DNA of 64,000 nt, from assembly GCA_965238045.1 (NCBI GenBank), contig CBDEGU010000005.1, positions 124,001-188,000 on the forward strand. The letters run 5' to 3'. A program made the position numbers and the translations under genes. Shown in pieces: positions 44,915 to 55,972 of the stretch (position 1 is the first letter of the stretch; each line of letters begins with the position of its first letter). Below the pieces are notes generated by a model. It saw only the letters and a list, made by a program, of their open reading frames with translations. It was not told where the DNA came from and made no database searches. The stretch is from CBDEGU01 sp965238045. GTDB lineage: Bacteria > Acidobacteriota > Terriglobia > Bryobacterales > UBA6623.

Positions 44915-44991
44915 GCCACACGGTCTCCAGGTCCCGGTTCCTCGTCCTGTTTCCGCGCCGGGCGCGGCTGTGGTCCGGCTCGAAACTGTAT

Positions 44992-47900
44992 TCAGTTCAG
45001 ATAGATGAATTCATTCGAGGCGATGACCGACTTGCAGAAACTTTGCCACGCCCTCAGGCGGCGATCTCCTCGGTCCCCGGCCCGGTTTCGTAGCGCCTCG
45101 CCAATACGGTGCACGAAGGTGAGCGCGCGATCGGTCTCATGACGGCTCGGCAACCGGCCGAACGCTTTCTCGTAAATCAGACGCACACGGGCGCCGTCAT
45201 CAATGCCAGAGACCGCTAGCAGCGACTCGGCCATCTTGCGTGTGCTCTTGAGCAGGATGGAGCCATTCATCATGAACAGCGCCTGGGGAGCAACAACCGA
45301 GGAATTCCTGTCGCCGCTCGCCAGGGAGGGATCGGGAAGATCAAAGGCCATAAAAAGGTCATACATCGAGCTGCGCACGACCGGCATGTACACGGCACGG
45401 AGATTGAGATCGTAGTCGATGGCGCCCTTTTTTGTCGTATTGGCCACGTACTCGCGGTCTTTGTAAGTGAGAATCGACCCCCCCATGGTAAAGTCCAGGT
45501 CGCCGGCCATCGCCACGATGGCGTCGCGAATCGCTTCGACTTCGAGCCGGCGCCGGTTCGCGCGCCAGTGCAGTTCGTTTTCGGGATCGATTTCCGCCGC
45601 TTTGGCGCTGACCGCCGTGCTCATTTGATAGGTGCTGGAAAGCATAATCAGCCGGTGCATTTTCTTGACCGACCAGCCACCATCGATGAACCGCAACGCT
45701 AGCCAGTCGAGCAGAGGCTGATTCGACGGCTGATCTCCAAGACGCCCAAAGTTGTCGGTCGAGCCCACAATGCCTTTGCCGAAATGCCACCGCCAAATGC
45801 GGTTGGCCATGACCCGGCTCGTCAGCGGATGGCTCCGCTTCGTTAGCCACTGCGCGAGCTGCAAACGTCCGCTCGCATTCGCGAGGATCGCGGGCTGCTC
45901 AGTTCCGGTGATGCCACCGAGGAAGTGGCGGGGAACCGTCTCTCCGAGAGTCCAGTGACTGCCGCGAAGGTGAATCGGGATGTCGCCGATGTCCGCGCCC
46001 TCGGTGACTCCCATGGCTCGCGGGAACTGGGGAGTCGCCTCCACGAGCACCTTTTTCTCTTTCTCACGCGCGGCCAGTTCGTCCTGCTTTGGCCGGGGAA
46101 AATACTCCTTTGAATCCGGGGGCGGACGGAAGGGGCCGAACTTCTCGTAGAGCACCTTGCGAAACTCCTCCAAACCCGCGTCCGGCAGCTTGCGCTCGGC
46201 GCCCTCTTTCTTGTAGCGCTCTCTTTTCTCGAAGTCGACATCCGATTCCGGATACAGCGCCTGCCAGCGCCGAACCGACCGCCGAAAGAGTTCTTCGTAA
46301 CGCGCGGCCAGATCTTCGCGGCGGGCCGGCGGAAAGTCCAGGAAATGCGCCTTCGCCGGAGAGGTCCATCCGTCGAGCGTCTGGCCGGTCTCGAACGCAT
46401 GCCAGCCGAAAAAGACTGAATTCGGCGCCCCTTTCGAGCGGTCGAGACGTTCAACCCACTGCCGTAAGAAACTCGGATTGACGTCATACTTGCCCGCGAG
46501 CTGGTCAAGGGTCTTGGGCACATCCGCGCCGGGAACCAGCCGGCTGGGAGCGATGAGAAATTTTTCGAAATACGGGAACTGGGAGCCGTGCTCGAGACGA
46601 ATCACATTCCGGCCGGCTTCGAGACGGAAAATACCCGCCACCGACCAGCCGCCGACTTCAGGCGAGGCAGCGCGGTTGCGGACCGGTTCCAGTCCCGTCT
46701 TCACGAGCACGCCGTTGATGATCAAGTCGGCCGTGCCCTGGCCCTTCTCCTGATCCTGAAAGTCGATCTGGTAGTCGCCGGCCTGGGTGATCTCGACGTC
46801 GTATTCGGCGAAGTACGGTCCCTTGGTTTTCTCGTCATCGTCGCTGGCGGGGATATTCTTCTTGCCTCTCTCTAGTTCGCGGCGGACATTGCCGCGGGCA
46901 AATGCGCCGGCTGGCCGAACTATCGCTGCATCCTCGGCGGACGGGTTCCCTTCCGGTATCATCGGCTCAAGGTTCATCCGCTTGTAGCGCAGCGCGTCGC
47001 CGGCGGCCCGCAGATACGCCCCGGTCCGCTGGCGGCCCTCATCGACGAGCTTGGCGTTCTCGGCCTTGGTGATGCCGGCGATCTGTTTGGTTTTCGCCTC
47101 AATCGCTTCTTCGTGAGACTTCAGACGATCACGGTCCGGCTTGGAAGCGAGCACGTACTCGTGCCACTTCGCGACCACCTTGAAATTCTCCATCGTTTTC
47201 GAACTATGAAAAATGCCCGCCATCGAGTAATAGTCGGCTTGTGAAATCGGGTCGAACTTGTGGTCATGGCAGCGGGCGCACCCGAGCGTCAATCCCATGA
47301 AGGCGCGGGCGGTGGTTTCAAGCTGCTCGTCGATGATGTCCATCCGCATCTTGACCGGATCGTCCTCGGCCAGCATCTTCGCGCCGAGTGAGAGAAAGCC
47401 GGTTGCGGTCCAGCGCTCGTACATGGTCTGGAGATCATCGCTAGCGGGGAGCAGATCGCCGGCGAGCTGCTCATGGATGAACTGATCAAAAGGCTTGTCT
47501 TTATTGAAGGCGGCGATCACATAGTCGCGATAGCGATAGGCATTTTTATAAACCAAATTCTCGTCGAGCCCGTTCGAATCGGCGTAGCGGGCGACATCAA
47601 GCCAGTGACGCCCCCAGCGTTCTCCATAGCGCGGGGAATCCATCAGGCGCTCGATCACTTTCTCGAATGCCTCCGGCGAATCGTCGGCCAGGAAGGCTCG
47701 GATTTCAGCGGGTGTCGGGGGCAGGCCCGTCAGATCAAACGTCGCTCGCCGGATCAAGGTCCGCTTATCGGCCTCGGGCACGGGACCGAGGCCTTTGGCT
47801 TCGAGGGCGGCCAGCACGAAACGATCCATGGGCGAGCGGACCCAGCCCAGATCTTCTACCACCGGCACGGGAGGTTCGCTGATGGGCTGAAACGACCAGT

Positions 47901-48336
47901 GGGTGCCCGTGGCGGCGGTCTCGGGAGCAGTTCCCCACCGGGCGCCCATTCGCACCCATTGGGTCAGCGCGGCGATCTCGCGGTCGCTTAGTTTTCCGGT
48001 AGGAGGCATCCGCAGGCCTTCGTCGTTGTAGCTCACAGCGCGAAGCAAGAGACTCTGATCGGGACGGCCCGCCACGACGACCTTGCCGCGGCCGCCTCCT
48101 TTTCGCAACCCCTCTTCGCTGTCGAGACGCAGCCCTCCCATGGCGGCATTGGCGGCCGAATGACAAGTCTGGCAGCGGCGGATCAGCAGCGGTCGAATCT
48201 GTTTTTCAAAGATACCGGCGGCGTCCGCCGGTTGGGCGTAAGCTCCACATGCCAGCGCGAATAGCGGCAACATTCGCACACAATATCGCGCGGCAGCGTA
48301 ACCTCTACGTATTGAGCCGTTGTCTGGCGGGATCAC
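44992..48336 (-). CDS. PSCyt1-DUF1549-DUF1553 (planctomycete-type cytochrome c) protein
   Basis: A 1114-residue secreted protein. Order: signal segment (about 22-40), PSCyt1 domain with one haem site CQTCH at 55-59 (IFEKQIRPLLIRRCQTCHS), DUF1549/PSCyt2 (RATFDLTGLPPTPAEIRAFL, RYGERWGRHWLDVARYADSNG), a central jelly-roll-like segment (VEITQAGDYQIDFQDQEKG and RLEAGRNVIRLEHGSQ) and DUF1553/PSD1 (TSRVMANRIWRWHFGKGIVG, MHRLIMLSSTYQMS). These multidomain proteins are amplified in Planctomycetota and Acidobacteriota; their reaction is unknown, but a role in outer polymer oxidation is often supposed. The start may be the ATG at 48336 or the one 21 codons later. Confidence 0.92.
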   Translation of the reverse strand: MIPPDNGSIRRGYAAARYCVRMLPLFALACGAYAQPADAAGIFEKQIRPLLIRRCQTCHSAANAAMGGLRLDSEEGLRKGGGRGKVVVAGRPDQSLLLRAVSYNDEGLRMPPTGKLSDREIAALTQWVRMGARWGTAPETAATGTHWSFQPISEPPVPVVEDLGWVRSPMDRFVLAALEAKGLGPVPEADKRTLIRRATFDLTGLPPTPAEIRAFLADDSPEAFEKVIERLMDSPRYGERWGRHWLDVARYADSNGLDENLVYKNAYRYRDYVIAAFNKDKPFDQFIHEQLAGDLLPASDDLQTMYERWTATGFLSLGAKMLAEDDPVKMRMDIIDEQLETTARAFMGLTLGCARCHDHKFDPISQADYYSMAGIFHSSKTMENFKVVAKWHEYVLASKPDRDRLKSHEEAIEAKTKQIAGITKAENAKLVDEGRQRTGAYLRAAGDALRYKRMNLEPMIPEGNPSAEDAAIVRPAGAFARGNVRRELERGKKNIPASDDDEKTKGPYFAEYDVEITQAGDYQIDFQDQEKGQGTADLIINGVLVKTGLEPVRNRAASPEVGGWSVAGIFRLEAGRNVIRLEHGSQFPYFEKFLIAPSRLVPGADVPKTLDQLAGKYDVNPSFLRQWVERLDRSKGAPNSVFFGWHAFETGQTLDGWTSPAKAHFLDFPPARREDLAARYEELFRRSVRRWQALYPESDVDFEKRERYKKEGAERKLPDAGLEEFRKVLYEKFGPFRPPPDSKEYFPRPKQDELAAREKEKKVLVEATPQFPRAMGVTEGADIGDIPIHLRGSHWTLGETVPRHFLGGITGTEQPAILANASGRLQLAQWLTKRSHPLTSRVMANRIWRWHFGKGIVGSTDNFGRLGDQPSNQPLLDWLALRFIDGGWSVKKMHRLIMLSSTYQMSTAVSAKAAEIDPENELHWRANRRRLEVEAIRDAIVAMAGDLDFTMGGSILTYKDREYVANTTKKGAIDYDLNLRAVYMPVVRSSMYDLFMAFDLPDPSLASGDRNSSVVAPQALFMMNGSILLKSTRKMAESLLAVSGIDDGARVRLIYEKAFGRLPSRHETDRALTFVHRIGEALRNRAGDRGDRRLRAWQSFCKSVIASNEFIYLN

Positions 48337-48727
48337 GAGTCATTCTCCCAAAGATGTGTGACTAGTGGAATTTTAGCATCTGCTGCCCGGGGCGAGCGCT
48401 GGCGGAGTCGCCCCTGAACCGTCCGTAAGGAAGGGGCATAGGGAGCCGGGGGGTGCTGAGGGGCGCGCGGGCAGGGGTTGTGCTAGGCGGGGGGGGCCGC
48501 GGCACCGCGCCGGGTGGGTGTTGGATGGCTGCTGTTCCCCTCCCAGGGCGCTGGCTCCGAGCCTGACGAAACCATCCGCCCCTCCAGCCAACTCCCGCCG
48601 CCTCTTACAGACGGATTACGGGAGTTGCCCTCGTGGCAGGAGCATCTGTGGCATCATGGATGTCGGACTATCAAAATGACGGCCCTGAGTAAAGCGAGAA
48701 AGACTTGCCGCGCGCGAGGAGAATGAA
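48337..48727. other. Intergenic region with hairpin and G-run
   Basis: No gene is seen. It has a run of eight G (48489-48496) in a very GC-rich stretch, and an 8-bp stem, AACTCCCG (48590-48597) with CGGGAGTT (48619-48626), around a 21-base loop. Confidence 0.45.
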
Positions 48728-50377
48728 ATGTTCCATCCCATGAATCGGCGAGACATGTTGAAGGTGGCCGGTGGTTCGGTCTTGCTGGGCGCCTGCGGCA
48801 GCCGCGACTCGGAAATCGAGGCGCCTCCGGAAGAACCCGCGGGAAAGGGCGCGCTGATCGCCGCCGGAGCCAACAAGGCGACCGCGGTGGGCCAGTTGGT
48901 TCTTGACGAGGGAGGAAACGCCGTCGATGCCGCGGTGACCGCGGCGTTCGCCGCCTGCGTCACCGAAGTCGCCGCCTGTGGATTCGGCGGTTATGGCGGG
49001 CACATGGTCATCGCGCGGGCCGGCGGCCAAGGCGTTACGGCCTTCGACTTCAATTCCGCGGCTCCGGCAGCCGCCAGCGAAGACATGTTCGCCCCGGACG
49101 CGGAGGGCAACGTCCCGGAAAGCCACGACCACGGCTGGCTCGCGGCCGGAGTTCCCGGAACCCTGGCGGGTCTGGCCTCGGCTCTGGAGACCCGGGGCAC
49201 GCGCAGCCTAACCGATGCCCTTCAGCCCGCCATCGAGTTCGCCCGGTCGGGATTCAACATCACTCCGGATATCGAGAAGGCCCTGATGGGGTCGCAAGTG
49301 ATCATAAGCAAAGACACCGCTTCCACCGTGCTGTTGCTGCAGGGCGGCAAGGCATTGCGCAGCGGCACGCTGTTTCGCAATCCCGAATTGGCCGATATGC
49401 TGGAGCAAATCGCCGAGGCAAATTCCACAGACTCGTTCTACCAGGGAGAGATAGCGAAGAAAATTGCCGCGGCGTTTAGCGCGAATGGAGGGCTCGTCAC
49501 TCTCGATGACTTAGCCGCCTACGAGGCGCGCGAAGTCGAGCCGCTCCGCTTCGACTGGCGGGGATACACCGTCTATACCGCTCCGCTGACCGCCGGGGGC
49601 GCAACCACGATCCAGGCTCTCAATACCTTGAAGGCGATGGATTTGGAGGCGTATACGGAAGAAAACCAGCGGGGGCATGCTCTGCTCGAAGCCATGCGTA
49701 TTGCGTGGCAGGACCGCCTCAGTCTCTTCGGCGATCCGGACAGCGTGGATGTCCCGCTCGATCGCCTGCTCTCGGATGCATACGCCCAGACTTCGGCCGA
49801 GCGTGTGAGAAAGGCCGTCATGCAAGGCAAGCCCCTCCCAATCACGACGCAGTCGCGGCGTCAGGGAGGAACGATTCACATCAGCGCAGCCGATGTCGAA
49901 GGCAATATGGTCGCGCTGACGCTGACGCATGGGGCCAGTTTTGGCGCTCGGGTGACCGTGGGCGAGCTGGGACTGATCCTCGGACACGGCATGTCGCGTT
50001 TCGATCCGCGGCCGGGCCAGGCCAATTCTCCGGGACCAGGCAAGCGGCCGCTCAACAACATGGTTCCCACTGTCGTGCTCAAGGAAGGCGAACCCGTGCT
50101 GGCCGTGGGCGGCCGGGGCGGACGCCGGATTCCCAATGCGGTCTACGACGTGCTCACGAACTACATCCTCCGCGACCTGCCCATGAATGATTCCATCAAT
50201 GCCCGGCGCATGCACACCGAAGGCAATCTCGACCTGGCGTGCGACAGCAACTGGCCGCCCGAAGACGTTGAGCACTTCAAGGGATTGGGCTACCAGGTGA
50301 CCAGGTCGCAGAGCGCCCGCATCAGCGCAGTATCGTACGACTCCGCGGAGAAAAACGCTGAATCTATCTGGCGCTAG
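48728..50377 (+). CDS. ggt: Gamma-glutamyltransferase, Tat lipoprotein
   Basis: A 549-residue GGT that transfers or hydrolyses gamma-glutamyl groups, for example of glutathione. It is an Ntn-hydrolase that cleaves itself before the nucleophile, here T382 in RQGGTIHISAADVEGNMVALT; the second threonine of the usual TTH motif is replaced by isoleucine. The N-terminus NRRDMLKVAGGSVLLGAC combines a twin-arginine signal with a lipobox cysteine (C23), suggesting Tat export and lipidation. ATG at residue 6 is an alternative start. The oxyanion/substrate region is conserved as NNMVPTVVLKEGEP and GGRGGRRIPNAV. Confidence 0.9.
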   Translation: MFHPMNRRDMLKVAGGSVLLGACGSRDSEIEAPPEEPAGKGALIAAGANKATAVGQLVLDEGGNAVDAAVTAAFAACVTEVAACGFGGYGGHMVIARAGGQGVTAFDFNSAAPAAASEDMFAPDAEGNVPESHDHGWLAAGVPGTLAGLASALETRGTRSLTDALQPAIEFARSGFNITPDIEKALMGSQVIISKDTASTVLLLQGGKALRSGTLFRNPELADMLEQIAEANSTDSFYQGEIAKKIAAAFSANGGLVTLDDLAAYEAREVEPLRFDWRGYTVYTAPLTAGGATTIQALNTLKAMDLEAYTEENQRGHALLEAMRIAWQDRLSLFGDPDSVDVPLDRLLSDAYAQTSAERVRKAVMQGKPLPITTQSRRQGGTIHISAADVEGNMVALTLTHGASFGARVTVGELGLILGHGMSRFDPRPGQANSPGPGKRPLNNMVPTVVLKEGEPVLAVGGRGGRRIPNAVYDVLTNYILRDLPMNDSINARRMHTEGNLDLACDSNWPPEDVEHFKGLGYQVTRSQSARISAVSYDSAEKNAESIWR

Positions 50378-50438
50378 CGCGCTCTCTTTTGCTGGGCGGC
50401 CGGTGACGCCGGCCGTCTCCGCGAGGAGTTCTTTTCCT

Positions 50439-52166
50439 ATGAACCGCCGAACTTCCATCGGGCTGCTGATGTGGCTTCTGGCAGCCGTATCCTGCTGGGC
50501 GCAAGAGCCCGACCTCATTCTTCATCACGGCAAGATTGTGACGGTCGATCATGACTTTCACATTGCTCAGGCCTTGGCCGTAAAGGGCGATCGCGTCCTC
50601 GCTGTCGGCTCGAACGACGAAGTGCGCCGGCTGGCCCGTTCCGGCACCAAACAAATCGACCTGCGAGGTAAGACCGTTCTGCCGGGACTGATGGATTCGC
50701 ACGCCCATTCGGCAGGCGCTTCGATCTTTGAGTTCGATCACGAAGTCCCCGATATCCAGACGATCGCCGACGTGCTGGCGTACGTCAAGTCGCGCGCCGC
50801 CGTGCTCGGACCGGGAAAATGGATTCGCGTGCGGCAAGTTTTCATCACCCGGCTGCGGGAGCAGCGCTACCCCACGCGAGAGGAACTCGACCAAGCAGCG
50901 CCTGACAATCCTGTCTACTTCAGTACCGGTCCCGACGCCTCGCTCAACTCGATGGCGCTGAAGCTCAGTGGTATCGACAAGGACTTCAAGATTACCGACG
51001 GCAAACCCGGCCGTATCGAGCGCGACGCGAAAAGCGGTGAACCCAACGGCATTATCCGCAGCGCCGGACGGTTCGTTAAATTCGCGTCGAGTGCGGCCTC
51101 GCCCACCACCGAAGACCGCGTGCGGTGGCTCAAGAAACTCTTTGCCGACTACAACTCGGTGGGGCTGACCAGCATCGCCGACCGCGATGTCAGCGACGGC
51201 GAACTGAAACTCTACCAGCGGCTCAAAGCCAGCGGCCAGCTCAGCGTTCGCGTCTTCGTCAATCTCCACATCGACGCGCAAGCGCCGATCGGCGAGATCC
51301 AGCAGCGAATCGAGAAGATCGCCGCCAGCCCTCTGCACCGCTACAACAACATGCTCTGGGTCCGCGCCATCAAGACCTACATGGATGGCGGCATGCTCAC
51401 CGGCAGCGCCTACATGCGCAAGCCCTGGGGGGTGAGCGAGGTCTACTCGATCACCGACCCGGAATATCGCGGCATGCGCTATATCGATGCTGGCAAGATC
51501 TACCAAATCGCCAAGCTGGCGCTCGATAACGATCTCCAGATGACCGCGCATTCGGTCGGCGACGGGGCCGTGCATGCCATGATCGACGCCTACGAAGAGA
51601 TCAACAACTCAACGCCGGTCCGCGATCTGCGCCCCTGCATCACCCACTGCAACTTCATGAGCCTTGAGGCCATCGAGAGGATGGCGAAACTCGGCATCGT
51701 CGCCGACCTGCAGCCCGCCTGGCTCGAACGCGACGGCGCTACCTTGATGAAACAGTTCGGCGACGAGCGGCTGGCATTTTTTCAGCCCTACAAGTCACTG
51801 TTTGAGCACGGCGTCGCCGCCGGCGGCGGCTCCGATCACATGCAGAAAATCGGCGGCATGCGGGCGATCAATCCTTATAATCCGTTCTTTGCCATGTGGG
51901 TCACCCTCACCCGCCAGCCCCGCTGGACCGATCAGCCCCTGCATCTCGAGCAGCGCATCAGCCGCGAACAGGCCATCCGCCTCTACACCATCAACAACGC
52001 CTATCTGATGTTCCAAGAAAACGAGAAGGGCTCGCTTGAGAAGGGTAAATTGGCCGACTTCATCATCTTGAAGAAAGACATTCTCACCTGTTCGCTCGAA
52101 GATGTCAGAGACATGAAAGTTGAGCAGACCTACTTAGGCGGAAAGCTGATCTACCAGAGCCAGTAG
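50439..52166 (+). CDS. Exported amidohydrolase (amidohydrolase_3/YtcJ-like)
   Basis: A 575-residue amidohydrolase. It begins MNRRTSIGLLMWLLAAVSCWAQ, a signal peptide with an arginine pair. The metal-dependent hydrolase core has VLPGLMDSHAHSAGA, then TAHSVGDGAVHAMIDAYEE, CITHCNFMS and GVAAGGGSDHMQKIGG, with the C-terminal beta-sandwich re-forming from LIYQSQ. YtcJ-like members hydrolyse amides or formylated amines. The ATG at 50439 has GAGGAG 11 bp upstream and begins the signal peptide, unlike the longer frame from 50403. Fewer than 70 bp follow the GGT gene, so they may be co-transcribed. Confidence 0.88.
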   Translation: MNRRTSIGLLMWLLAAVSCWAQEPDLILHHGKIVTVDHDFHIAQALAVKGDRVLAVGSNDEVRRLARSGTKQIDLRGKTVLPGLMDSHAHSAGASIFEFDHEVPDIQTIADVLAYVKSRAAVLGPGKWIRVRQVFITRLREQRYPTREELDQAAPDNPVYFSTGPDASLNSMALKLSGIDKDFKITDGKPGRIERDAKSGEPNGIIRSAGRFVKFASSAASPTTEDRVRWLKKLFADYNSVGLTSIADRDVSDGELKLYQRLKASGQLSVRVFVNLHIDAQAPIGEIQQRIEKIAASPLHRYNNMLWVRAIKTYMDGGMLTGSAYMRKPWGVSEVYSITDPEYRGMRYIDAGKIYQIAKLALDNDLQMTAHSVGDGAVHAMIDAYEEINNSTPVRDLRPCITHCNFMSLEAIERMAKLGIVADLQPAWLERDGATLMKQFGDERLAFFQPYKSLFEHGVAAGGGSDHMQKIGGMRAINPYNPFFAMWVTLTRQPRWTDQPLHLEQRISREQAIRLYTINNAYLMFQENEKGSLEKGKLADFIILKKDILTCSLEDVRDMKVEQTYLGGKLIYQSQ

Positions 52167-52299
52167 TTGCAATCCCGCCCGCCCGGCCTTCAATACTTCA
52201 CCTCCAGCGCCGCCTTCGCCACCACGGAAAAGCCCTTCCGTTCGAACAGATGTGCTCATGGCCTGCGTTCCGTAGCCGCTGCTATGATCGTGATAGTTA

Positions 52300-54420
<2,121 letters not shown>

Positions 54421-54548
54421 CCGCGAAACTGTCTTTGATCACGCCGCGGCGGCGTTTCTAGAGCATTTTCAGGAATGCCATAAACTACCCATGAGGGCTG
54501 CTTAGCACCGGCGCTTCGGCTAGGACGAATGCATCTTAGGATACGGCC

Positions 54549-54567
54549 ATGTCGTCATTGAAAATCT
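54549..54567 (+). pseudogene. Possible 5' remnant of the interrupted enolase-superfamily gene
   Basis: An ATG at 54549 opens MSSLKI and then runs into the inverted repeat. Together with RFLRRAAGAS on the far side, a Tat-type start of the form MSSLKIS-RRFLRRAAG is tempting, but the two pieces are one base out of phase if joined directly, and no clear target duplication exists. Speculative. Confidence 0.3.
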
Positions 54568-54595
54568 CGGTAGTGTCGCAGTTTGAATCCAGTAG
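54568..54595 (+). repeat. Left terminal inverted repeat of the IS1-like element
   Basis: 28 bp beginning CGGTAGTGTCGCAGTTTGAA; the reverse complement of 57596-57623 differs at two positions (G/T at position 11 and T/C at position 26). Confidence 0.9.
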
Positions 54596-54635
54596 CGCTG
54601 GGCCGGTCGGCTCCGACGTGCAACAATGATGGGTG

Positions 54636-54878
54636 ATGGCGAACCGACCCGGCAAGCCCAAGCGCCCACGGGACATAAACGAACGCGCCAAGCTGATCGT
54701 TGATATCGCGGCGGGTGAAGTTGCGGACGAGCCTGATAACGAGGGCAAGGACCCTAGAGCTGTTGCCCGTGGTCGCCTCGGTGGACAGAAAGGCGGAAAG
54801 GCGCGCGCGAACAAACTGACAGCCGAAGAGCGTCGGAAGATCGCTAAGAAGGCTGCAGAGAAGCGTTGGCTTACTTGA
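54636..54878 (+). CDS. Small basic KGGKARA-type protein (IS passenger)
   Basis: An 80-residue lysine/arginine-rich protein. Its centre KDPRAVARGRLGGQKGGKARA, followed by LTAEERRKIAKKAAEKRW, is seen in many small bacterial proteins of unknown role, often in mobile or accessory DNA. The basic helical end suggests DNA or RNA binding. A GTG one codon upstream is an alternative start. It is convergent with the ImmA/IrrE gene, with an 8-bp overlap. Confidence 0.7.
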   Translation: MANRPGKPKRPRDINERAKLIVDIAAGEVADEPDNEGKDPRAVARGRLGGQKGGKARANKLTAEERRKIAKKAAEKRWLT

Positions 54879-55959
54879 CTCTAGCCAGTCTTGGTGTTGG
54901 TCCCCTTGGTGCGCCCCGCCTCCCACCAGAAACAACGGTTAGCACCAACCCGAAAAGGGCTTCCTCTAACTCCTGAACACTGATAGCGAGATCGCGGGCA
55001 ATGGCTGCCCGCGTCACCCCCTCCTCTCGATAAAGATAGCTAAGCATCTCCGATAAGACTAGTGAGCGTTCGCGAACTGCCTCATGCGGCTCGTGAGTGC
55101 GATAGCCACGCTTGGAGATCTCGACACACGCGCTCCTATACTGCCAGTCGCTAAGGATGCCTACTTCGTGAAGTCTGCGAGTTAAAGCACTGAGTGAGAC
55201 AATCCAGCGAGACTTCAGACCAATTAGCCCGTTGATCGTGACCCTTCGCGGCGCTTCCGCTAGGACATCACCTCGCGGCATGAGGAATGCAGCCGCGAAT
55301 CTGTTCGCTTGGCGCTCGGCTTCGTGGCCGCTGGGACCGGCATGCCTATGGAGCACCAAGTGGCCTAACTCATGGGCTGCATCGAAACGACCGTGCTCAC
55401 TGGACTTGAAGCTGTTCAAGAAGACAAAGGGAGTTTCGCCTTTCCAAGTCGAGAAGGCATCAACCTCCCTGCTCTGGATGCCGAGCGAGAAAACCCGTAC
55501 ACCCTTCGCCTCCAGAAAGTGAATCATGTTCTGGATACAAAGCTGTCCGAGGCCCCAAGACTGTCTAAGCGTCTCAGCAGCAGCTTCAGCGTCTCTTTCG
55601 TGACTAAGGTCGGGGATAGATGATGTTGGTAACTCAAAACGTTCATCGAGCCATTTAGCAAGGTGGACGGCCAAGCAACCCTGCGCTAATGCCATGCCTC
55701 GTTGTGCCGCTGTCATCTTCGTCATCGAGCGGAAACTGACCGTGTCCGTTGCGATGGTTTCCAAATGCTCACCGGCAAAGAACTCGACCGGAAAGTCGAG
55801 CACGCCAGATAACCGCCTCAGAACGGTCGCTGAAGGAGTGAACTCTCCTGATTCCCACGCCGTCACAGTCCTCGTGGATACCTTTAGCCGTCTCGCGAGT
55901 TCAGTCTTAGTAAAACCTCGGCGCTCTCGGGCGAGTGAGAGCCGTCGTGGATTGAACAT
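54871..55959 (-). CDS. XRE-family HTH domain fused to ImmA/IrrE metallopeptidase (IS passenger)
   Basis: A 362-residue protein. Residues 8-60 are an XRE helix-turn-helix (SLARERRGFTKTELARRLKV, STRTVTAWESGEFTPSATVLR). The later domain is an ImmA/IrrE (COG2856) metallopeptidase with HELGH at 196-200 and the third zinc ligand E215 (HEAERQANRFA). Such proteins cleave repressors or regulate stress, mobile-element or antitoxin genes. The ATG at 55959 follows AGGGG and is 14 bp after the upstream gene ends; the longer frame to 56160 runs over that gene. It forms an operon with the 220-aa gene. Base composition looks less GC-biased than neighbouring chromosomal genes. Confidence 0.88.
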   Translation of the reverse strand: MFNPRRLSLARERRGFTKTELARRLKVSTRTVTAWESGEFTPSATVLRRLSGVLDFPVEFFAGEHLETIATDTVSFRSMTKMTAAQRGMALAQGCLAVHLAKWLDERFELPTSSIPDLSHERDAEAAAETLRQSWGLGQLCIQNMIHFLEAKGVRVFSLGIQSREVDAFSTWKGETPFVFLNSFKSSEHGRFDAAHELGHLVLHRHAGPSGHEAERQANRFAAAFLMPRGDVLAEAPRRVTINGLIGLKSRWIVSLSALTRRLHEVGILSDWQYRSACVEISKRGYRTHEPHEAVRERSLVLSEMLSYLYREEGVTRAAIARDLAISVQELEEALFGLVLTVVSGGRRGAPRGPTPRLARVK

Positions 55960-55972
55960 TGGACGTACCCCT

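Noticed and set aside
48514..48726. Small gene upstream of the gamma-glutamyltransferase
   Set aside because: The translation is low-complexity and overlaps a hairpin; no start signal or family resemblance.
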